Shown here: positions 1 through 6,754 of the stretch, piece by piece
Position numbering within the stretch: the first letter of the stretch is position 1
Layout of the letters: the number at the start of each line of letters is the position of its first letter
Assembly (NCBI GenBank): GCA_021731425.1
Contig: JAKFXJ010000219.1
Location: forward strand, 1 to 7,933
Direction of reading: 5' to 3'
Source: Limnohabitans sp.
GTDB lineage: Bacteria; Pseudomonadota; Gammaproteobacteria; Burkholderiales; Burkholderiaceae_C
Length of the DNA: 7,933 bases
Notes under the pieces: model-generated
Told to the model about the DNA's origin: nothing
The model's database searches: none
The model's input: the letters and a program-made list of their open reading frames with translations, nothing else
Program-made: the position numbers and the translations under genes

Positions 1-281
1 TTGATGGCTTGATCGTGGAATTTGTGCGGGCGCAAAACGCCCAGGTGATCGTGCGCGGCCTGCGCTCGGTGACCGATTACGACTACGAAACCCAGATGTC
101 CGGCATGAACCGCCACCTGGCCCCTGAAGTGGACACCGTGTTTTTGCACACCAGCGCCCATGTGCAGCACATCAGCAGCACCTTAGTGCGCGAAATCGCC
201 AAGCTCGGTGGTGATGTCTCGGGCTTGGTGTCTGCGCCGGTGCTCAACGCCTTGCAGGGCAAGGTCGCGACGAAGCATTGA
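1..281 (+). CDS. coaD: Phosphopantetheine adenylyltransferase, C-terminal part (5' end outside window)
   Basis: CoaD catalyses the fourth step of coenzyme A synthesis in the cytoplasm: it transfers AMP from ATP to 4'-phosphopantetheine, giving dephospho-CoA. The visible 92 codons (reading frame from base 3) match the C-terminal half of the family. They carry VIVRGLRSVTDYDYETQM, with the conserved RGLR arginines and the D-Y-E-QM stretch, followed by MNRHLAPEVDTVFL. Next comes the ISSTLVREIAKLGGDVSGLV block, which contributes to nucleotide binding and hexamer packing. The family is usually about 160 residues, so roughly 70 N-terminal residues, including the nucleotidyltransferase HxGH motif, lie upstream of the window. 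The TTG at 9 is an internal leucine codon, not the start. The gene converges on recJ with only 46 bases between the stop codons. The reading is intact where visible. Confidence 0.95.
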   Translation, partial: DGLIVEFVRAQNAQVIVRGLRSVTDYDYETQMSGMNRHLAPEVDTVFLHTSAHVQHISSTLVREIAKLGGDVSGLVSAPVLNALQGKVATKH

Positions 282-303
282 AGCCCAGGTCCCGTAGGGA
301 CAC

Positions 304-326
304 AAAAAAGGCCTCAGCGCCAAGCC
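304..326 (-). terminator. Probable intrinsic terminator of recJ
   Basis: Immediately after the recJ stop codon, the minus strand reads GGCTT, then a short GC-rich loop, then GAGGCC and six T residues. The arms (322-326 and 310-315) pair over five bases with one G-T wobble, and the T tract is at 309-304. This is the usual layout of a Rho-independent terminator, although the stem is short. A second perfect inverted repeat, GTCCC-GTA-GGGAC at 289-301, lies between it and coaD but has no T tract on either strand. Confidence 0.55.
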
Positions 327-327
327 A

Positions 328-2037
328 TCAAAGCTCTGCGCCTTCAACGAGAAAGCGCACCCGCTTTTGGCCTTGCCACTCGTCGGCGTCCAGCCGGTAA
401 GCCAGCTTGACGCGTGCGGGCAAAGGTTCGGTGCGGCCAAACCAGATGCCCTCGACCGGCTGGCCTTGGTGCTTCATCTTGAGTGACAGGTGTTTTTCGC
501 CCACCAAGCGTTGCGACACGATCTCGATCTCTTCGCAAAACACGGGGGGTGCAAAGCCTTGGCCCCAGACCTCGTGGTGCAGCATCTCCACCAAATCCAC
601 CCGGCGGTACTCGGCGGGCAGCGGCCCATCGGTTTCCAGACGGCGTTGCAGCGTGGCGGCGTCCAGCCATTCCAGGGCCACCTGGTTCAGCGTTTCTTCA
701 AACACATCCAAGTGCTCTTCCGCAATCGTGCAGCCCGCCGCCATGGCGTGGCCGCCAAAGCGCAACAGCACACCCGGGGCGCGTTTGGCCACCAAGTCGA
801 GCGCGTCGCGCAAATGAAAGCCCGCAATCGAGCGGCCTGAGCCCTTGAGTTCGTGCTCCTTGCCCGGCGCACTGCTGGCCGCGAACACAAAAGTGGGGCG
901 GTGCAATTTGTCCTTGATGCGCGAGGCCACGATGCCCACCACGCCTTCGTGAAAATCCGGGTCGAACACACAAATGGCGGGTGGTGGTTCGTCGCCTTCG
1001 TCAAACAGCGACTCGGCCATGTCCATCGCCATCTCGCGCATATCACCCTCGATCACGCGGCGTTCGCGGTTGATCGCGTCCAGCTGCCGCGCCAGCTCGT
1101 CGGCGCGGCCTGTGTCGTCGGTCAGCAGGCACTCGATGCCCAGTGTCATGTCGGCCAGGCGGCCCGCGGCATTGATGCGTGGGCCCAGTGCAAAGCCAAA
1201 GTCAAAAGTGGTGGCTTTGGTGGTTTCGCGGCTGGCGGCACGCATGAGCGCTGCCATGCCGGGCGGCATGGCCCCGGCCCGCACGCGGCGCAGGCCTTGC
1301 GCCACAAGGCGGCGGTTGTTGGGGTCGAGCTTGACCACATCGGCCACCGTGCCCAAAGCCACCAGCGGCAGCAGCGCGTCCAAGCGCGGTTGGTTGTTCG
1401 CGTCAAACACGCCGCGCTGGCGCAACTCTGCCCGCAGGGCCAGCAGCACATAAAACATCACACCCACACCCGCGATGGATTTGCTGGTGAAGCCGCAGCC
1501 GGGCTGGTTGGGGTTGACGATGACCTCGGCGCTGGGCAACTCACTCCCGGGCAAATGGTGGTCGGTGACCAGCACCTGCAGGCCCAGCGCTTGTGCGGTC
1601 TGCACACCCGCCACGCTCGCAATCCCGTTGTCCACGGTGATCAGCACATCCGCGCCTTGCGCGTGCACCCGCTCGGCAATGGGTGGGGTCAAGCCGTAGC
1701 CGTCGACCACGCGGTCGGGCACCAGGTAGCTCACGTTGTGTGCACCCAACATGCGCAATCCGCGCACGCCCACGGCACAAGCGGTCGCGCCGTCGCAATC
1801 GTAATCGGCCACGATGCACAGGCGCTTGTTTTGCGCCATGGCATCGGCCAGCAGCTTGGCCGCTTCTTGCGTGCCCAACATGCCCGCCGGGGGCAGCAGC
1901 AGGTTCAGCGCGTCATCAAGTTCGTCTTTGGATAACACGCCACGCGCCGCGTACAGGCGGGCCAGCAGGGGGTGGACGCCCGCTTGTTCCAGCGCCCAGG
2001 CGCTGCGGGGGGGCACATCTCGGGTGAGCAAATTCAT
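328..2037 (-). CDS. recJ: Single-stranded-DNA-specific 5'-3' exonuclease RecJ
   Basis: RecJ degrades single-stranded DNA 5' to 3' in RecF-pathway recombination, mismatch repair and base-excision repair. The 569-residue protein is the normal length. The DHH phosphoesterase domain shows motif I DYDCDG (78-83), DRVVDGYG (108-115), VDNG (135-138) and TDHH (158-161), the Asp/His metal ligands of the family. ALGTVADVV (227-235) and GPRINAAGRL (285-294) follow. The DHHA1 domain carries GSGRSI (399-404) and RFGGHAMAAG (426-435), and the last 100 or so residues fit the OB-like DNA-binding domain. All key residues are present. The ATG at 2037 directly precedes MNLLTRDVP, a typical RecJ N-terminus. It has no clear Shine-Dalgarno sequence and starts 18 bases after the stop of the rpfE-like gene, so it is probably cotranscribed and perhaps translationally coupled with that gene. 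A terminator follows the stop codon. Confidence 0.97.
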   Translation of the reverse strand: MNLLTRDVPPRSAWALEQAGVHPLLARLYAARGVLSKDELDDALNLLLPPAGMLGTQEAAKLLADAMAQNKRLCIVADYDCDGATACAVGVRGLRMLGAHNVSYLVPDRVVDGYGLTPPIAERVHAQGADVLITVDNGIASVAGVQTAQALGLQVLVTDHHLPGSELPSAEVIVNPNQPGCGFTSKSIAGVGVMFYVLLALRAELRQRGVFDANNQPRLDALLPLVALGTVADVVKLDPNNRRLVAQGLRRVRAGAMPPGMAALMRAASRETTKATTFDFGFALGPRINAAGRLADMTLGIECLLTDDTGRADELARQLDAINRERRVIEGDMREMAMDMAESLFDEGDEPPPAICVFDPDFHEGVVGIVASRIKDKLHRPTFVFAASSAPGKEHELKGSGRSIAGFHLRDALDLVAKRAPGVLLRFGGHAMAAGCTIAEEHLDVFEETLNQVALEWLDAATLQRRLETDGPLPAEYRRVDLVEMLHHEVWGQGFAPPVFCEEIEIVSQRLVGEKHLSLKMKHQGQPVEGIWFGRTEPLPARVKLAYRLDADEWQGQKRVRFLVEGAEL

Positions 2038-2055
2038 GGCGTGATTCAGGGATGT

Positions 2056-3003
2056 TCAGGAGGTGATGAGGGCTTGCAAGGCCGCTGCTGGAGAAGGTTG
2101 TTTGAACAGTCGCCGGATGCGCTGGTGCCAGGCGGCTGGTGCGGCGGTGTAGGTGTGGGCCGCGTGTTCGCTGCACAGGCTGAGTTGGCCTTGGCCAGTG
2201 GCTTTGACGTGTTGCAGCAGCTCGGCCACGGCCGTGGCATCGAGCTGCTGCCAGGCTTGCCGCCAAGCTTGCACATCGCCATGCAAAGCACTGGACCGCA
2301 GGGCGTCCGGCACGGTCACCGCCCCGGTCATGGGTGAGGCAGCGGCAGGCAGCGTGCCCGCACCGTGCAGCCAAAAGGCGTTCACCGTGTGCTGCCTGCG
2401 GGCGTCGCGGGCGTCGTTCACCGGGTGGTTGTAGAGCAGCATCTGCATCTCGCTTTGAAGGCGCTGCAATGGCCGGGCGGCGGGGTGCTGGGGCATCCAG
2501 TCTTTCACGTTCTGGCCAATCACCCGATCGAGCGAGGCTGTGGGCAGGTCGGTCAGCAGCGCCCCTTGGGCGTGCCAAAGCAAAGCGCTGTGCCAGGTCA
2601 CTTGCAGGCCGTCTTCTTGCAAAAAGGGCTGCATGGCTTGCAGCAGTTGCCGCGATTCATCGTCGCTCAAGCGCAAATGCGCGGGGTCGGCCATCACCAC
2701 CTGGTCCATGCCGATCTGCCAGTGGCAGGGCGTCATCCAGGCCTGGGGCACGGCGCTGGGTTGGCCTTGTTGCGCCTGGTGCCACGCAGCCCAGGGCAAG
2801 GTGGGGGCGTCCATTGGCCAGCCCAGGGCTTGGGCTTGCAGGCGTTCGTGGGGCAGGTGCAGTGCTGTGGGGCCAGCGTCTTGCAGCACCTGCTGGCGCT
2901 GCAGCAGGCTCAGCATGGCTTGCAAATGGGGCAGCTGCCAACCGGCCCAGACCTCGGGGCCGGTGAGGGCGTGGCTGGCCGCATAGGGAATGATCAGGTG
3001 CAT
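2056..3003 (-). CDS. RpfE-type conserved protein (COG4255-like), function unknown
   Basis: This 315-residue protein resembles the uncharacterised family called 'regulatory protein, RpfE type', sometimes annotated as a phosphoglycerate-mutase-like protein. The assignment is from memory of family features: the opening MHLIIPYAA, a Trp/His/Gln-rich middle, the strongly patterned block RLQSEMQMLLYNHPVND (181-197) and the following VNAFWLHGAG (207-216). In Xanthomonas, rpfE lies beside recJ in the rpf region, so the adjacency here supports the call. I see no signal peptide, membrane segment or clear catalytic motif, so it is probably cytoplasmic; a mutase activity is not supported by visible residues. 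I chose the ATG at 3003. The same frame runs open to 3072, but a start there would extend into lolC and adds residues unlike the family. The gene is first in a leftward unit with recJ and diverges from lolC. Confidence 0.8.
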   Translation of the reverse strand: MHLIIPYAASHALTGPEVWAGWQLPHLQAMLSLLQRQQVLQDAGPTALHLPHERLQAQALGWPMDAPTLPWAAWHQAQQGQPSAVPQAWMTPCHWQIGMDQVVMADPAHLRLSDDESRQLLQAMQPFLQEDGLQVTWHSALLWHAQGALLTDLPTASLDRVIGQNVKDWMPQHPAARPLQRLQSEMQMLLYNHPVNDARDARRQHTVNAFWLHGAGTLPAAASPMTGAVTVPDALRSSALHGDVQAWRQAWQQLDATAVAELLQHVKATGQGQLSLCSEHAAHTYTAAPAAWHQRIRRLFKQPSPAAALQALITS

Positions 3004-3052
3004 GGGCGGTGATTGTGGCAGCAGCCGGGGTCGCACTGCACAATACGGGCCT
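3004..3052. promoter_or_regulatory. Divergent promoter spacer between the rpfE-like gene and lolC, symmetric CACAAT boxes
   Basis: Only 49 bases separate the two start codons. ATTGTG (3012-3017) and CACAAT (3039-3044) form an inverted repeat, extended inward by CAG/CTG with one bulged base. On each strand CACAAT, four of six matches to the TATAAT -10 box, ends exactly 8 bases before the ATG (8 bases to 3053 on plus, 8 bases to 3003 on minus). The minus-strand copy is preceded by TGC, an extended -10 pattern. Neither gene has a convincing Shine-Dalgarno sequence. If both boxes are -10 elements, transcripts would begin at or within a few bases of the start codons. The -35 regions are weak (TTG at suboptimal spacing), so the promoter reading is an inference. 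The repeat could also be a regulator site. Confidence 0.4.
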
Positions 3053-4321
3053 ATGTCTTTTTTCAAAAACATCCCCTACGAGCTGGTGCTGGGCTGGCGC
3101 TACACCCGCGCAGGCCGTGCCACCCGGCGCAACGGCTTCATTTCCTTCATTTCGGGGGTGTCCATGATGGGCATTGGCCTGGGGGTGGCGGCGCTCATCA
3201 TCGTGTTGAGTGTGATGAACGGTTTTCAAAAAGAGGTGCGCGACCGCATGCTGGGTGTGGTGTCGCACATCGAGGTTTATGCGGTGGACGCCGCCGCGGT
3301 GGCCGATATGCCGGGTTTGCTGAGCCGACTGAAAGCGCACCCTCAGGTGTTGGGCGCGGCTCCCTTCATCACCGCGCAGGCCTTGCTGGCGAGGGGCGAG
3401 GACATGAAGGGTGTGCTGGTGCGTGGCATCGACCCGGCGCTGGAGCCCGAAGTCAGCGATTTGTCGAACGAGACCCAAGCCGGGGTGCTGCAGCGTCTGC
3501 AGCCGGGCGAATTCAGCCTGGTGCTGGGCCGTGACCTGGCCAACAACCTGGGTTTGCAGTCCGGTGACCCCGTCACGCTGGTGTCGCCATCTGGCCAGGT
3601 GACCCCCGCGGGTGTGGTGCCACGCATGAAGCAAATGGGCGTGGTGGGCACCTTCTCGTCGGGGCATTACGAATACGACTCGGCGCTGGCGCTGATGCAT
3701 GTGGAGGACGCCGCCCGCATGTTCCGGCTGGAAGGCCCGAGCGGTGTGCGCCTGAAGTTGCGCGACCAGCACCAGGCGCGTGAGGTGGCCCGCGACCTGC
3801 AGCTGGATTTGGGGCCGCAGTTTTTTGTACGCGACTGGACGCAGCAGAACAAAACCTGGTTTGCTGCCGTGCAGGTCGAAAAAACCATGATGTTCATCAT
3901 CCTCACGCTCATCGTGGCGGTGGCGGCTTTCAATCTGGTCAGCACCCTGGTGATGACGGTGACCGACAAACGCGCCGACATCGCGATCTTGCGAACGCTG
4001 GGCGCCAGCCCACGCAGCATCATGGGCATTTTTGTGGTGCAGGGCGCCACGGTGGGGGTGATCGGCACCATGAGTGGTTTGGTGTTTGGGCTGCTGGTGG
4101 CTTTCAACATTGACGTGATCGTGCCTGCGCTCGAGACCTTGTTCAACGCCAGCTTTTTGCCGCGCGACATTTACCTGATCAGCCGCATGCCCAGCGAGCC
4201 GCTGGCCAGCGACATCCTGCCCGTGGCCATCATTTCTTTGGTCTTGGCTTTTGTGGCCACCCTCTACCCCAGCTGGCGTGCCAGCCAGGTCAACCCGGCG
4301 GAGGCCTTGCGCTATGAATGA
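3053..4321 (+). CDS. lolC: Lipoprotein-releasing ABC transporter permease (LolC/LolE/LolF type)
   Basis: This is the inner-membrane permease of the Lol system, which extracts outer-membrane lipoproteins from the inner membrane and passes them to the chaperone LolA. The 422-residue protein has the family layout: a cytoplasmic N-terminus ([26 protein letters not shown]), membrane segment 1 at about 32-56, a large periplasmic domain (57-275), then three membrane segments at about 278-302, 325-350 and 388-406. It ends in NPAEALRYE, the typical C-terminus. The [20 protein letters not shown] stretch (300-319) is the cytoplasmic coupling region that contacts LolD. The periplasmic [13 protein letters not shown] stretch (178-190) resembles the LolC Hook loop that binds LolA. 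The ATG at 3053 gives the family N-terminus; an upstream in-frame ATG at 2990 would overlap the rpfE-like gene. It overlaps lolD by 8 bases. No second permease gene is visible, so a homodimeric LolF-like arrangement is possible. Confidence 0.93.
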   Translation: MSFFKNIPYELVLGWRYTRAGRATRRNGFISFISGVSMMGIGLGVAALIIVLSVMNGFQKEVRDRMLGVVSHIEVYAVDAAAVADMPGLLSRLKAHPQVLGAAPFITAQALLARGEDMKGVLVRGIDPALEPEVSDLSNETQAGVLQRLQPGEFSLVLGRDLANNLGLQSGDPVTLVSPSGQVTPAGVVPRMKQMGVVGTFSSGHYEYDSALALMHVEDAARMFRLEGPSGVRLKLRDQHQAREVARDLQLDLGPQFFVRDWTQQNKTWFAAVQVEKTMMFIILTLIVAVAAFNLVSTLVMTVTDKRADIAILRTLGASPRSIMGIFVVQGATVGVIGTMSGLVFGLLVAFNIDVIVPALETLFNASFLPRDIYLISRMPSEPLASDILPVAIISLVLAFVATLYPSWRASQVNPAEALRYE

Positions 4322-5009
4322 CACGAAAAACCCTGTGGTGCTGCAGGCCCAGGGCCTGACCAAGCGCTTTTCCGAAGGTCGTCTGGATGTGACGGTGCTG
4401 CAAGGCGTGGACCTGGCCGTGCACGCGGGCGAGACACTCGCCATCGTGGGCGCGTCGGGCTCGGGCAAAAGTACCTTGCTGCATTTGCTGGGCGGCCTGG
4501 ACGCCCCCAGCCAAGGCTCGGTGCAATTGAAGGGCCAGTTCCTGACGGCCCTGAGTGCGGCCGAGCAAGGCCAGTGGCGCAATCGCTACTTGGGTTTTGT
4601 TTACCAGTTCCACCATTTGCTGCCCGAATTCAGCGCCCTGGACAACGTGGCCATGCCGCTGTGGATTCGCCGTCAAGACCGCGCCGAAGCCGCAGCCGTG
4701 GCCACGGGTTGGTTGCAGCGCGTGGGCTTGGGCGAGCGCCTGCACCACCGGCCATCGGAGTTGTCGGGCGGCGAGCGCCAGCGTGTGGCGCTTGCCCGCG
4801 CCTTGGTCAACGACCCGGCCTGTGTATTGGCCGACGAGCCCACGGGCAACCTGGACCGCGAAACGGCCGACGGCGTGTTTGCGCTGATGCTGCAACTGGC
4901 CCGTGAGCGCGGCACCGCTTTTGTGGTGGTCACGCACGACCAAGCCTTGGCAGCGCGTTGCGACCGTCAATTGCATTTGGTCAAGGGCGTATTGCAAGCG
5001 CCGGTTTGA
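4314..5009 (+). CDS. lolD: Lipoprotein-releasing system ATP-binding protein LolD
   Basis: LolD is the cytoplasmic ATPase that powers lipoprotein release by the Lol permease. The 231-residue protein has every ABC motif: Walker [10 protein letters not shown] (46-54), the Q-loop in [12 protein letters not shown] (Q98, a LolD-typical sequence), signature [15 protein letters not shown] (150-164), Walker B VLADEP with catalytic E175, D-loop NLDRE and the H-loop histidine H208 in VVTHD. The length is normal and there are no missing residues. The ATG at 4314 ([10 protein letters not shown]) is the natural start. It overlaps the end of the permease gene by 8 bases, which indicates translational coupling and fixed stoichiometry. 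Reading upstream in this frame enters the permease gene and is not credible. The TatD-family gene starts 6 bases after the stop. Confidence 0.97.
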   Translation: MNDTKNPVVLQAQGLTKRFSEGRLDVTVLQGVDLAVHAGETLAIVGASGSGKSTLLHLLGGLDAPSQGSVQLKGQFLTALSAAEQGQWRNRYLGFVYQFHHLLPEFSALDNVAMPLWIRRQDRAEAAAVATGWLQRVGLGERLHHRPSELSGGERQRVALARALVNDPACVLADEPTGNLDRETADGVFALMLQLARERGTAFVVVTHDQALAARCDRQLHLVKGVLQAPV

Positions 5010-5015
5010 CGCGCC

Positions 5016-5855
5016 ATGTGGATCGACACGCACTGCCACCTGGACGCGTCCGAGTTTGATGCCGACCGCGATGCGGTGCGCGAAGCCGCCCGCCAGGCAG
5101 GTGTGACGCACTGCGTGATCCCTGCGGTCCACGCCGCCCATTGGCCCCAAGTCGCGCAGCTGGCCGAGCAGCATGGCGACGCTTACGCCTTGGGTATTCA
5201 CCCTTTGTTTGTGCCCCAAGCCCAAGAAGCGGACCTGCTGGCGCTGGACCTCGCATTGACCGAGCATCGTGCTGACCCACGCCTCGTTGCCGTGGGTGAG
5301 ATCGGGCTGGACTTTTTTGTGCCCGAGCTGTGCACGCCCCACATGCGCGATCGGCAATGGTGGTTTTACACCGCGCAACTCAAGCTGGCCCAAAAGCATG
5401 GCCTGCCCGTGATCTTGCATGTGCGCCGCTCGGCCGACCTCCTGCTCAAAGGCTTGCGCCAGTGCCGCGTTACCTCAGGCATTGCGCACGCCTTCAATGG
5501 CAGCACCCAGCAAGCGCAGGCCTTTGTGGACATGGGTTTTGCGCTGGGATTTGGCGGCACCTTGACCTATGAGCGCTCATTGCAGCTGCGCCGCCTGGCC
5601 TGCGAGCTGCCCCTGAGTGCCTTGGTGCTGGAGACCGACGCGCCCGACATCCCGCCGCAGTGGCTCTACCAAACCGCCGAGCAGCGGGCGCAGGGCGCAA
5701 AGCAGGGCCGCAACAGTCCAGCCGAGCTGCCGCGCATCGCACAGGTCTTGGCTGAACTCAGGGGTGTGTTGCTCACCGATTTGGCAGCTGCCTCCAGCGC
5801 CAACGCCTGCCGTGTTCTGCCCCAGCTGGCCGCTCTGTACCATCACGCCCCATGA
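5016..5855 (+). CDS. TatD-family metal-dependent hydrolase (putative DNase)
   Basis: Members of this amidohydrolase-fold family (PF01026; TatD, YcfH and YjjV in E. coli) use two metal ions. Several have 3'-5' DNase activity linked to DNA repair. The 279-residue protein has the full metal-binding set: DTHCHLD at 4-10 (H6, H8), GEIGLDF at 94-100 (E95), ILHVRRS at 133-139 (H135), HAFNGS at 158-163 (H158), and LETDAPD at 205-211 (D208). NSPAELP (233-239) is also family-typical. YRIPxP-type wording is absent, and overall it seems closer to YjjV than to TatD proper, but I cannot settle the subfamily. The ATG at 5016 gives the expected MWIDTHCHLD N-terminus. It starts 6 bases after lolD and its stop codon overlaps the ATG at 5852 (ATGA), so it is likely read from the lol operon message. 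Confidence 0.92.
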   Translation: MWIDTHCHLDASEFDADRDAVREAARQAGVTHCVIPAVHAAHWPQVAQLAEQHGDAYALGIHPLFVPQAQEADLLALDLALTEHRADPRLVAVGEIGLDFFVPELCTPHMRDRQWWFYTAQLKLAQKHGLPVILHVRRSADLLLKGLRQCRVTSGIAHAFNGSTQQAQAFVDMGFALGFGGTLTYERSLQLRRLACELPLSALVLETDAPDIPPQWLYQTAEQRAQGAKQGRNSPAELPRIAQVLAELRGVLLTDLAAASSANACRVLPQLAALYHHAP

Positions 5856-6621
5856 CTCGAAAAAATCCTCTGCCGCCAGCCTCGAACTGCCCGAAGTTAA
5901 CTTCTCCGAAGACGGTGAGATCCGTTACCTGCACTTGGGCACCGAGTGGATTCAGGGCTCGATGTTTCTGGACCGGCCTTTTGACATCGAGCTGGAGTAT
6001 GTGCAGCGCATGTTCGGCTGGTTGCTGTTTTTCCCGCACGACGAAGTCAAAGGCGCTCACGCCATGCAGCTGGGGCTGGGCGCGGGCACCATCACCAAGT
6101 TTTGCTACAAAAAACTCAAGATGACCTGCACGGCTGTGGAGCTCAACCCTGGTGTGCTGCACGCTTGCCGCGGCTGGTTCCGCTTGCCGCCTGACGACGA
6201 GCGCTTGCGCGTGGTGCTGGCCGATGCGTCTTTGGAAATCCAAAAGGACGAATGGCGTGGCACGGTGGATGCACTGCAGGTCGACTTGTACGACGAAGAA
6301 GCCGCTGCTCCGGTGCTGGACACGCCCGACTTTTACCGACACTGCCGCGAGCTGCTGACCCCACAAGGCTGCATGACGGTGAACCTGTTTGGCCGCTCAT
6401 CGAGTTATGCCGAGAGTGTGGAAAAAATTTGCGCCGCCTTTGGTGAGGACGCGGTCTGGGCCTTCAAGCCCACACGCGAGGGCAATGCCATCGTGCTGGC
6501 GCAGCGCACCGCCAGTAGGCCATCGCGCGATGCGCTGCTGCAAGCGGCCAATGCCATCGAAGAGAAATGGGGTCTGGCTGCACCGAAATGGCTCAAGGTG
6601 TTCAAGCCCGTGACCTTGTGA
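5852..6621 (+). CDS. Spermidine-synthase-like protein (class I methyltransferase fold), apparent frameshift after start
   Basis: The fold is that of the spermidine synthase/SAM methyltransferase superfamily. Numbering a restored 256-residue product, it has LGLGAGT (74-80, nucleotide-binding glycine loop), VELNP (E97, ribose-binding acid), VLADA (D125) and VDLYDEE (144-150, where polyamine synthases have D-x-x-D). GCMTVNLFGR (173-182) follows. The N-terminal strand region NFSEDGEIRYLHL...IELEYVQRM is also family-like. The natural start is the ATG at 5852, overlapping the TatD stop as ATGA. In that frame, however, translation leaves the conserved frame: the family frame (..SSAASLELPEVNF) runs to the stop at 6619-6621 but has no ATG, GTG or TTG near its N-terminus. 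One extra A in the A6 run at 5860-5865, or a -1 shift there, gives MTRKKSSAASLELPEV and joins both. It could be a sequencing error, a real mutation or recoding. The substrate is unknown; true putrescine aminopropyltransferase activity is not shown. Confidence 0.82.
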
Positions 6622-6629
6622 ATGTGTAG

Positions 6630-6658
6630 GCGTGAAGTGGGCACCCAGTGGTGCACGC
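6630..6658 (+). other. Stem-loop after the spermidine-synthase-like gene
   Basis: Nine bases after the stop codon, GCGTG (6630-6634) can pair with CACGC (6654-6658), and CACC (6642-6645) with GGTG (6650-6653) around a CAGT loop. This gives a nine-pair stem with a seven-base bulge on one side. No T tract follows, so it is not a canonical intrinsic terminator. It might stabilise the 3' end of the lol operon message or have no role. Confidence 0.3.
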
Positions 6659-6662
6659 ATCA

Positions 6663-6706
6663 GGGTTAACCATACCTTCGTCGCGCCGGGGACATAGGTG
6701 TAACCC
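6663..6706. repeat. Imperfect inverted repeat in the tctB leader
   Basis: GGGTTA (6663-6668) and ACCT (6674-6677) on the left are mirrored by AGGT (6696-6699) and TAACCC (6701-6706) on the right. The arms differ by a four-base spacing change. The left arm also contains the 8-base palindrome GGTTAACC (6664-6671). It could be an operator for tctBA, a leader hairpin, or the trace of a mobile-element end. I could not identify a convincing sigma-70 promoter in the 147-base spacer (6622-6768). Confidence 0.35.
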
Positions 6707-6754
6707 ACATCCATCAAGTCGTCAGTTTCACGCAGAATCAGTCCAACTCAATAC

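Noticed and set aside
853..1935. 360-codon open frame on the plus strand inside recJ
   Set aside because: It is the mirror of the recJ reading frame; its His/Gln/Val-rich product is typical of antisense shadows.
3004..3072. Upstream start at 3072 for the rpfE-like gene, and the matching upstream start at 2990 for lolC
   Set aside because: Both would make the divergent genes overlap, and the added residues do not look like either family's N-terminus.
2657..4582. 641-codon open frame on the minus strand across the rpfE-like gene, lolC and lolD
   Set aside because: It runs antisense to lolC and lolD, whose products are recognisable. The translation is a His/Gln/Arg-rich GC-driven shadow with no family resemblance.
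4290..5420. 376-codon open frame on the minus strand across lolD and tatD
   Set aside because: It is antisense to two well-supported genes, biased in composition, and has no ribosome-binding site or known domain.
5617..5851. ATG at 5617 as the start of the spermidine-synthase-like gene
   Set aside because: It is in the right frame but would overlap tatD by 239 bases and add about 80 residues of low-complexity shadow sequence unlike the family.
6637..6655. Sigma-54 promoter-like GG...GC pattern upstream of tctB
   Set aside because: The spacing between GG and GC is 11 or 12 bases instead of the required 10, and flanking bases match poorly.
6397..6717. 106-codon minus-strand open frame spanning the 3' end of the spermidine-synthase-like gene and the spacer
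   Set aside because: There is no recognisable product or ribosome-binding site, and most of it is antisense to a supported gene.
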